Positions 41,537 through 46,053 of a stretch of DNA of 46,053 bases are shown here, piece after piece. Under the pieces are notes generated by a model that ran no database searches, was not told the origin of the DNA, and saw only the letters and a program-made list of their open reading frames with translations. The position numbers were made by a program, and so were the translations under genes. This stretch comes from Candidatus Omnitrophota bacterium (GTDB lineage: Bacteria > Omnitrophota > Gorgyraeia > Zapsychrales > Zapsychraceae): assembly GCA_020053475.1 (NCBI GenBank), contig JAGVNC010000027.1, positions 1-46,053 of the forward strand, written 5' to 3'. Position 1 is the stretch's first letter. The number at the start of each line of letters is the position of its first letter.

Positions 41537-41556
41537 TGGTATCCGCACAACTTTTC

Positions 41557-41585
41557 TTGCTCTCTCCAGGCATTTTCCTTATAAT
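41557..41585 (+). promoter_or_regulatory. promoter of the HD-GYP gene
   Basis: TTGCTC, 17 bases, TATAAT, 44 bases before the ATG 41630. Confidence 0.55.
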
Positions 41586-41629
41586 AAATTTCATTATTCC
41601 TAAGATCGATCAGCGAAAAAGATTTTCTT

Positions 41630-43039
41630 ATGGTCTCCCAACCTTCAAAATCATTCCTGCGAAGTTATCGCGTCAAGGTCACGTTGGCGATGATCTTCTC
41701 CATTTTATTTGTGATGGGGTTGAGCAACGCCTTGATCTACCGATTCATGCTCGATTCCAAATTTGATAGTATCCGCAGCCGCTTGATGGTGATTGCGCAA
41801 ACAGCCGCACTTCTGGTCGATACACAAACGTTGTCCGAAATCCCGTTGACGCACGAAGGAATTCATTCTCCCGCCTATCAAACAGTGGCTAAAAAATTAA
41901 ATCGGGTCCGCCTCGTCAATCCCCAGATTACCTACATCTATGTCATGGCCAAAACTCCTCAAGAGGGGATTTGGCAATTTATTGTTGATCCCGACGCGTT
42001 AAAGCAATCCAAATCGGGGATGTCGTTGCCGGGAGATCAATATAACGCCGCGCGTTTCCCGGAAATGATGAAAGCTTTTGATGTGCCGTCGGCGGATCAA
42101 CGATTGGAAATTGATGAGTGGGGGGCGACACTTTCGGGATACGCCCCGATCCGCAATGAAAACGGCCAAGCGGCCGCTATGCTGGGGATCGACATGAAGG
42201 CCGACGACCTGTATTTGATTCAAAAGGAAGTGCATCAGCGCGCGCGGTTTGTTTTAGCGTTAGGTGTGCTCTTGTCCTTCATCGTGGGATTTTTCATCTC
42301 TCGAAGAATTACAGGATCTGTTAAAGAGTTGGTGAGAGGGATCCGCCATATCAGCCAAGGAGATCTTCAGTGTCGTGTTAACGTCAGTGGAGACGATGAA
42401 GTGGCGGAATTAGCGACAGCGTTTAACCAGATGGCCAAAAGCCTCCATCAGTCCCGGCGCCGAATCAATAGTTATTTTTACAGTGTGGTCCGCTCATTGA
42501 TCCGCATTTTGGAATTACGCGACCATTACACCAAGGGGCATTCGGAGCGGGTGGCGGATTATGCGAGCAAAATTGCCGAAAAGTGGGGGTTTCCAAAAGA
42601 AACCGTCAAGATGTTACGGCGAATCACGCTTCTTCATGACATCGGAAAAATAGGGATCCGCGACAGCATTCTGCATAAAAAAGACACGTTAACACAAGAA
42701 GAGTGGATAACGATTAAGCAGCATCCGACGATCGGTGAAAATATCCTAAAGCCGATTCTTGTGGGAAAAGATTTTTTATCGATCGTCAAACATCATCACG
42801 AACGATTCGATGGGAAAGGCTATCCGGATCAATTAAACAAAGACAGCATCACGACGTTCGCCGCGATTGTTGCGGCGGCTGATGCGTTTGACGCGATGAC
42901 GTCGGATCGGTCTTACCGGCGTTCATTGTCGCGCGCCCAGGCGATGGAAGAATTAAAAAAGAACAGCGGCAGTCAATTCGATCCCAAAGTCGTGGATATT
43001 TTCTTAAAGATTTTAAAAGAAGAAGAGGAGCAAGGTTAG
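41630..43039 (+). CDS. membrane sensor with HAMP and HD-GYP c-di-GMP phosphodiesterase
   Basis: Probably degrades cyclic di-GMP in response to an external signal. 469 residues: transmembrane helix 1 (VKVTLAMIFSILFVMGL), periplasmic sensor region (about 45-200), helix 2 (FVLALGVLLSFIVGFFI), HAMP (RRITGSVKELVRGIRHISQG). The HD-GYP domain (about 285-465) has the full motif set: HSERVADYA, LLHDIGKIGI, HHHERFDGKGYPD. It may act on the same messenger that the riboswitch at 18470 senses. Start ATG 41630; the phosphohistidine phosphatase gene follows after 4 bases. Confidence 0.92.
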   Translation: MVSQPSKSFLRSYRVKVTLAMIFSILFVMGLSNALIYRFMLDSKFDSIRSRLMVIAQTAALLVDTQTLSEIPLTHEGIHSPAYQTVAKKLNRVRLVNPQITYIYVMAKTPQEGIWQFIVDPDALKQSKSGMSLPGDQYNAARFPEMMKAFDVPSADQRLEIDEWGATLSGYAPIRNENGQAAAMLGIDMKADDLYLIQKEVHQRARFVLALGVLLSFIVGFFISRRITGSVKELVRGIRHISQGDLQCRVNVSGDDEVAELATAFNQMAKSLHQSRRRINSYFYSVVRSLIRILELRDHYTKGHSERVADYASKIAEKWGFPKETVKMLRRITLLHDIGKIGIRDSILHKKDTLTQEEWITIKQHPTIGENILKPILVGKDFLSIVKHHHERFDGKGYPDQLNKDSITTFAAIVAAADAFDAMTSDRSYRRSLSRAQAMEELKKNSGSQFDPKVVDIFLKILKEEEEQG

Positions 43040-43043
43040 GGGC

Positions 43044-43538
43044 ATGAAGTTAATTTTAGTGCGTCATGGAGAGGCGGTCCAGGAATCAGAAGATATTTCT
43101 CGGCCCTTAACCCGGCCGGGCAAAGAGGCGATCCAACGCCTGGCTTACCTTTTGAAGAAAATGGATGTAACAATGGACCGGATTTTGTGCAGCCCCAAAC
43201 TCCGGGCCCAGCAAACAGCGTTGATCCTTAGAGAAGCCCTCAGTCCCCATTGCCCGATGGAAGAGAAAGAATATTTATCGCCTGCCTCGCCGAAGGCTCA
43301 CCGAGGCGGGCCGAACGCGCCCTTAGATCAAGTGTTAGAAGCGATCGCGCGGAACCATGAGACGTTAATGATTGTCAGCCATTTTCCTTTGTTGCCCCTG
43401 TTAACGTCGCAATTACTGATCGGGAAAGATGATCCTGTTTTTGTGAAATTTTCCGAAGGGACGACAGCGCTTTTGGAGAGGGACCCTTACGGCCAATGGC
43501 AATTCATCTCGCTGGTTTCTCCATCTTGGGGAAAATAA
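43044..43538 (+). CDS. sixA: SixA-like phosphohistidine phosphatase
   Basis: Histidine-phosphatase family of 164 residues: active site LVRHGEAV, second site ILCSPKLRAQQTA, and MIVSHFPLLP. SixA removes phosphate from histidine phosphotransfer domains. It is in an operon between the HD-GYP gene and arsC (gaps of 4 and 3 bases). Residues around YLSPASPKAHRGGPNAPL come from a GC palindrome inserted in frame (43281-43310), longer than the usual loop here. Confidence 0.85.
   Translation: MKLILVRHGEAVQESEDISRPLTRPGKEAIQRLAYLLKKMDVTMDRILCSPKLRAQQTALILREALSPHCPMEEKEYLSPASPKAHRGGPNAPLDQVLEAIARNHETLMIVSHFPLLPLLTSQLLIGKDDPVFVKFSEGTTALLERDPYGQWQFISLVSPSWGK
43281..43310. repeat. GC palindrome inserted in frame in sixA
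   Basis: Arms CCTGCCTCG and CGAGGCGGG (one G-T pair) around CCGAAGGCTCAC. It resembles intergenic palindromes of the window but is translated in frame. Confidence 0.6.
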
Positions 43539-43541
43539 ATC

Positions 43542-43964
43542 ATGACTAAACAAAAAGTCCTTTTTGTGTGCGTCCATAATTCGGCCCGCAGCCAGATGGC
43601 TGAAGAGCTTTTAAGAAAATTGGCCGGTGGGCGTTTTGACGTCGAAAGTGCCGGGATCGAGCCAGGCCAATTAAATCCGGTTGTTGTCGACGTGTTAAAA
43701 GAAGAGGGGATTGACATTTCCGGCAAACAGACGCGTTCTGTCCAAACATTATTGAAGGAAAAGCGTCAATATGATTATGTCGTCACGGTTTGTGATGAAA
43801 CGGCCGCTGACCGATGCCCATTGTTCCCCGGGAAACATCAGCGCTTGCATTGGGGATTTGAAGATCCGTCACAGGTAAAGGGAAGCGATGAGGAGAAATT
43901 TTCACGGACGCGGGACATTAAAGAAAAAATCAAAGCCGCGATTCAGGCATGGATCAACCAATGA
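43542..43964 (+). CDS. arsC: arsenate reductase, low-MW protein tyrosine phosphatase type
   Basis: Reduces arsenate to arsenite for export by ACR3. 140 residues. P-loop CVHNSARSQMAEELL carries the nucleophile Cys and Arg; the two resolving cysteines are in VVTVCDETAADRCPLFPG, so it is the thioredoxin-coupled class. Ends with WGFEDPSQVKGSDEEKF. Starts 3 bases after sixA. It is the intact relative of the pseudogene at 41196. Confidence 0.92.
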   Translation: MTKQKVLFVCVHNSARSQMAEELLRKLAGGRFDVESAGIEPGQLNPVVVDVLKEEGIDISGKQTRSVQTLLKEKRQYDYVVTVCDETAADRCPLFPGKHQRLHWGFEDPSQVKGSDEEKFSRTRDIKEKIKAAIQAWINQ

Positions 43965-44060
43965 AACGGTTCATCCTCCTACGCCGGAAACCCCGGGCTT
44001 GCCCTGGGAGGCCAGGAAGGCTTCGGCGGATGTTTACTCTTATATAGATAAGGCGGATGA

Positions 44061-44141
44061 ACCCCCAGCGTTTTGATCCGCCTTTGGCGGATCAGCAGGG
44101 GGTAATCTAGAAAGGAACCACGGCTTTAGCCGTGGGGTTCC
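44061..44141. repeat. cluster of palindromes (REP-like)
   Basis: GATCCGCC-TTT-GGCGGATC (44075-44093) is nested in an ACCCCC/GGGGGT pair. It is followed by GGAACC-ACGGCTTTAGCCGT-GGGGTTCC (44114-44141), a shape seen at IS200/IS605 and REP elements. CCACGGG/CCCGTGG recurs at 45989. No transposase is nearby. Confidence 0.6.
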
Positions 44142-44176
44142 ATGTTGAATGGGAGTAAGGTTATTGAAGGGCTTTC

Positions 44177-44205
44177 TTGACATCTTATAGGAGAAGTTAT
44201 AGGAT
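44177..44205 (+). promoter_or_regulatory. promoter of the YHS-domain gene with direct repeat
   Basis: TTGACA, 17 bases, TAGGAT. TTATAGGA occurs twice (44186 and 44198), 12 bases apart, across the spacer and -10, a possible regulator site, perhaps metal-responsive given the neighbours. Confidence 0.5.
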
Positions 44206-44243
44206 GATAAAATCGTTTAAAACAACCAAAGAGGAGAAAAGGT

Positions 44244-44636
44244 ATGAAAAACAAACTCATCATGTTTTACGCTGTAACGTTATTGTGCGCCCCAGGAGCT
44301 TGGGCCCAAGAAGCCATGACTTCTAATAGCGTCCCTGTCGTCGAGCCTCAAGCCCCAGAAGTGATAGTTCCCAATGTTGGGAATAAGATCTGTCCTGTCA
44401 GTAAAAAGGAAATCGGGAGCGTGGGGGAACCGGTGCAGATTGAACACAATGGGAAAATGTATAATTTGTGCTGTCCCATGTGTGTGAAAGATTTTCAATC
44501 TGATCCGGATAAATATTCTAAAATTGCCGATGATGAAGTCGCTCAAAGCCAAGGTTCCATGATGGAAGATAAAGGCGCGATGATGGATCAAGGCCAAGGC
44601 GAACAGCAAATGCCGCCAGCAGCTCAAGGGTATTAA
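44244..44636 (+). CDS. exported YHS-domain protein
   Basis: A 130-residue protein with signal peptide (MKNKLIMFYAVTLLCAPGAWA). The YHS/TRASH-like metal-binding domain (about 45-92) has CPVSKKEIGS, then GKMYNLCCPMCVKDFQSDPD, giving four Cys. A Met/Gln-rich tail (GSMMEDKGAMMDQGQGEQQM) could bind copper. Probably a periplasmic metal-binding protein. GAGGAG and AAAGG precede the ATG. A strong terminator follows, so it is monocistronic. Confidence 0.8.
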   Translation: MKNKLIMFYAVTLLCAPGAWAQEAMTSNSVPVVEPQAPEVIVPNVGNKICPVSKKEIGSVGEPVQIEHNGKMYNLCCPMCVKDFQSDPDKYSKIADDEVAQSQGSMMEDKGAMMDQGQGEQQMPPAAQGY

Positions 44637-44651
44637 TTTTTTATCCTCGAT

Positions 44652-44687
44652 CCCTGGGCCTGCCTTTAGGCAGGCCTGGGGATTTTT
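44652..44687 (+). terminator. terminator of the YHS-domain gene
   Basis: CCTGGGCCTGCC-TTTA-GGCAGGC-CTGGGG hairpin followed by ATTTTT. The stem core is of the CCTGCC/GGCAGG palindrome type found elsewhere in the window. Confidence 0.75.
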
Positions 44688-44728
44688 AATTTCTTCGTCC
44701 CTTTGAAAGAAATTATCTATCCCTCAAG

Positions 44729-45787
44729 ATGCAACATCATCTCCCTTCAGATCATTTCGGTCCCTGTTCCTCACCCCGTCAGCACGGTTCATTGTTGAAG
44801 AATAAAACAGTTTTAGTTGCTTTGATGTTGGGGATGTTGATGATACTGTCATTTGCCATCCCTGTGTTGGTCCCTTTCCGGCAAGCGTTGGCGATGTATT
44901 TTAGGTCGGTATGGTGGGCGATTCTGTTAGGGTTAACGGTCGGTGGGATCATCGATTATTATATCCCGCAGGAATACTTTTCATTTTTGTTGGCGAAACA
45001 TCAGAAGCGCACGATCCTCAATGCAGTCGGTTTGGGTTTTTTGATGAGCGTCTGTAGCCACGGGATTTTAGCCATCGCTGTCCAACTTTACAAAAAGGGC
45101 GCCTCCACCAGCGCGGTCATCGCTTTTTTACTTTCCAGCCCGTGGGCCAATCTTCCGATTACATTGATGTTAATCGGATTTTTCGGGTTAACGAAGGCCC
45201 TGTATATTATGTTTTCCGCGATTATCATCGCGTTAACCACCGGATGGATTTATCAATTATTGGAACACCATCGCCTTGTTGAAACGAATTCACAGACTCT
45301 TGATGTCACACAAGATTATTCAGTCCTTGGTGATATGAAAAAGAGATTTCGTCAGTATCGGTTTTCCGGTGAACAGTTGAAAAAAGATATTTGTGGAATT
45401 TCTTCAAGCAGCGCGGCGTTATCCAATATGGTATTGTGGTGGATTTTGGTAGGGATCGGATTAGCGAGTTTGGCGGGGGCGTATATCCCGCAACATTTTT
45501 TTCACCAGTATATGGGCCCGACGCTGGGCGGGATGCTTGTGACGTTGGCGACAGCGACGGTCATCGAAGTTTGCTCCGAAGGGACTGCGCCATTGGCATT
45601 TGAAATTTTTAGGCAAACAGGGGCCTTGGGAAACAGCTTGGTTTTCTTGATGGCCGGCGTGGCGACGGATTACACGGAAATCGGGATTTTGTGGCAGAAC
45701 ATTGGCCGCAAGGCCGCTTGTTGGCTTCCTGCCATTGCCGTTCCGCAGATTGTTTTTTGGGGCACGATCGCTAATATCATTTTTTGA
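44729..45787 (+). CDS. ArsP/DUF318-type permease
   Basis: A 352-residue permease with eight or more helices, two related halves and the block SHGILAIAVQLYKKGASTSA followed by VIAFLLSSPWANLP; the second half has EVCSEGTAPLAFEI. The family includes exporters of organoarsenicals and other metals. A His-rich N-terminal stretch (MQHHLPSDHFGPCSS) may bind metal. No convincing ribosome site precedes ATG 44729, so the start could be later. It lies next to the YHS protein and arsenic genes. Confidence 0.85.
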   Translation: MQHHLPSDHFGPCSSPRQHGSLLKNKTVLVALMLGMLMILSFAIPVLVPFRQALAMYFRSVWWAILLGLTVGGIIDYYIPQEYFSFLLAKHQKRTILNAVGLGFLMSVCSHGILAIAVQLYKKGASTSAVIAFLLSSPWANLPITLMLIGFFGLTKALYIMFSAIIIALTTGWIYQLLEHHRLVETNSQTLDVTQDYSVLGDMKKRFRQYRFSGEQLKKDICGISSSSAALSNMVLWWILVGIGLASLAGAYIPQHFFHQYMGPTLGGMLVTLATATVIEVCSEGTAPLAFEIFRQTGALGNSLVFLMAGVATDYTEIGILWQNIGRKAACWLPAIAVPQIVFWGTIANIIF

Positions 45788-45801
45788 AATTTAAAAAATA
45801 T

Positions 45802-45829
45802 TTGACAAGAAATTTTCATATGGTATATT
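45802..45829 (+). promoter_or_regulatory. promoter of a non-coding transcript
   Basis: TTGACA, 16 bases, TATATT with TATGG before the -10; nearly the same as the promoter at 23053. Confidence 0.65.
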
Positions 45830-45835
45830 GAATAA

Positions 45836-45963
45836 CAATTACGTTCTTTTATAACTTATTTGATTGCCGCACGAAATGATCCGTCTTAACTAAGAATTTC
45901 CGAGAGCCAGCGATCTTTTACGAATCCCGAGCCCATTTCTCAACAACGAGAGATGGGTTTTTT
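45836..45963 (+). ncRNA. putative small RNA or attenuated leader
   Basis: From the predicted +1 to the terminator there are about 128 bases without an ORF or ribosome site. CCGAGAG and CCCGAG pieces suggest structure, but I recognise no riboswitch class. It could be a free small RNA or the leader of a gene beyond the window. Confidence 0.5.
45932..45963 (+). terminator. terminator of the small RNA
   Basis: CCCATTTCTC-AACAAC-GAGAGATGGG (one G-T pair) followed by six T. Confidence 0.85.
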
Positions 45964-45986
45964 ATTAACCCCGAAGGGCAGAATAC

Positions 45987-46044
45987 CACGGGTTTACCCG
46001 TGGATGAATGGCTTTTCGCCCAAAGGGCGTCGAGCGAAGCTCGA
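45987..46044. repeat. palindromes at the window end
   Basis: CCACGGG-TTTA-CCCGTGG, CGCCC-AAA-GGGCG and TCGAGC-GAA-GCTCGA follow one another. Similar to the cluster at 44061; REP-like or the edge of a mobile element. Confidence 0.5.
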
Positions 46045-46053
46045 AATGTGGAA

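Noticed and set aside
41194-41550. Minus-strand ORF of 118 residues over the arsC relic
   Set aside because: Antisense to a recognisable pseudogene and the relic CRISPR repeat.
41645-41660. TTCAAAAT near the start of the HD-GYP gene as a second guide target
   Set aside because: Identity ends after five bases.

Overview
The window is chromosomal DNA from an uncultured Gram-negative-type bacterium. Lipoprotein signal peptides, a YkuD L,D-transpeptidase, type IV-like pseudopilins, NlpC/P60 cell-wall enzymes and the mixture of families are most like Candidatus Omnitrophota or another PVC-related lineage. That assignment is inferred from gene content only. No rRNA or tRNA gene is visible. Short GC-rich palindromes (CCCGCC/GGCGGG and CCTGCC/GGCAGG types) are scattered through intergenic regions and once inside a gene.

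Left part (1-15.5 kb), mostly + strand housekeeping and envelope genes: a 5'-partial DUF502 membrane protein; a family-4-like uracil-DNA glycosylase that lacks the Fe-S cysteines; a secreted NHL/FG-GAP protein; a zinc-ribbon SDR protein; a peptidoglycan-peptide recycling operon (SH3-NlpC/P60 lipoprotein, L-Ala-D/L-Glu epimerase, DUF819 permease, DAACS symporter, L,D-transpeptidase); a redoxin/cytochrome/monooxygenase-like lipoprotein; a TtcA-like PP-loop protein; rarA; and a stand-alone receiver protein.

Middle (15.5-27.9 kb): a secreted glycosidase-like TIM barrel; a toxin-antitoxin pair behind a palindromic operator; a c-di-GMP-I (GEMM) riboswitch with terminator in front of a pseudopilin operon; an EamA transporter; an excisionase-HTH/receiver fusion; divergent, apparently leaderless HAD hydrolase and radical SAM genes; a DUF1016-SNase fusion; and two small unknown genes.

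Right-centre (27.9-39.9 kb): a type I-C CRISPR-Cas locus in the order cas3, [NYN gene, RHH gene], cas5c, cas8c (with an internal cas11c start), cas7c, [pRiA4b ORF-3, RhuM fragment, AAA/DUF4143], cas4, cas1, cas2, leader, array. The array has six full 32-nt repeats and a seventh cut after five bases. A 26-codon relic of another cas5 lies just upstream of cas3. The most interesting element is between cas3 and the NYN gene. There a solitary, diverged 32-nt repeat on the minus strand has its own promoter ending at the repeat, a short pseudo-spacer and a terminator. The pseudo-spacer matches, behind a TTC PAM, 17 of 20 positions of a site beside the -35 box of the divergent NYN promoter. Two of the three mismatches fall at positions 6 and 18, which type I complexes do not read. 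This looks like a CreA/CreR-type crRNA-like guide that uses the I-C Cascade to repress a neighbouring gene, here a NYN nuclease-like protein.

Right end (39.9-46 kb): a DUF134 fragment fused to the broken end of the array, an ACR3 arsenite exporter, an arsC pseudogene, and a second relic CRISPR leader plus repeat with a palindrome inserted in it. Then come an HD-GYP sensor, sixA, an intact arsC, a YHS-domain secreted protein, an ArsP-type permease, and a promoter-terminator unit likely to encode a small RNA.
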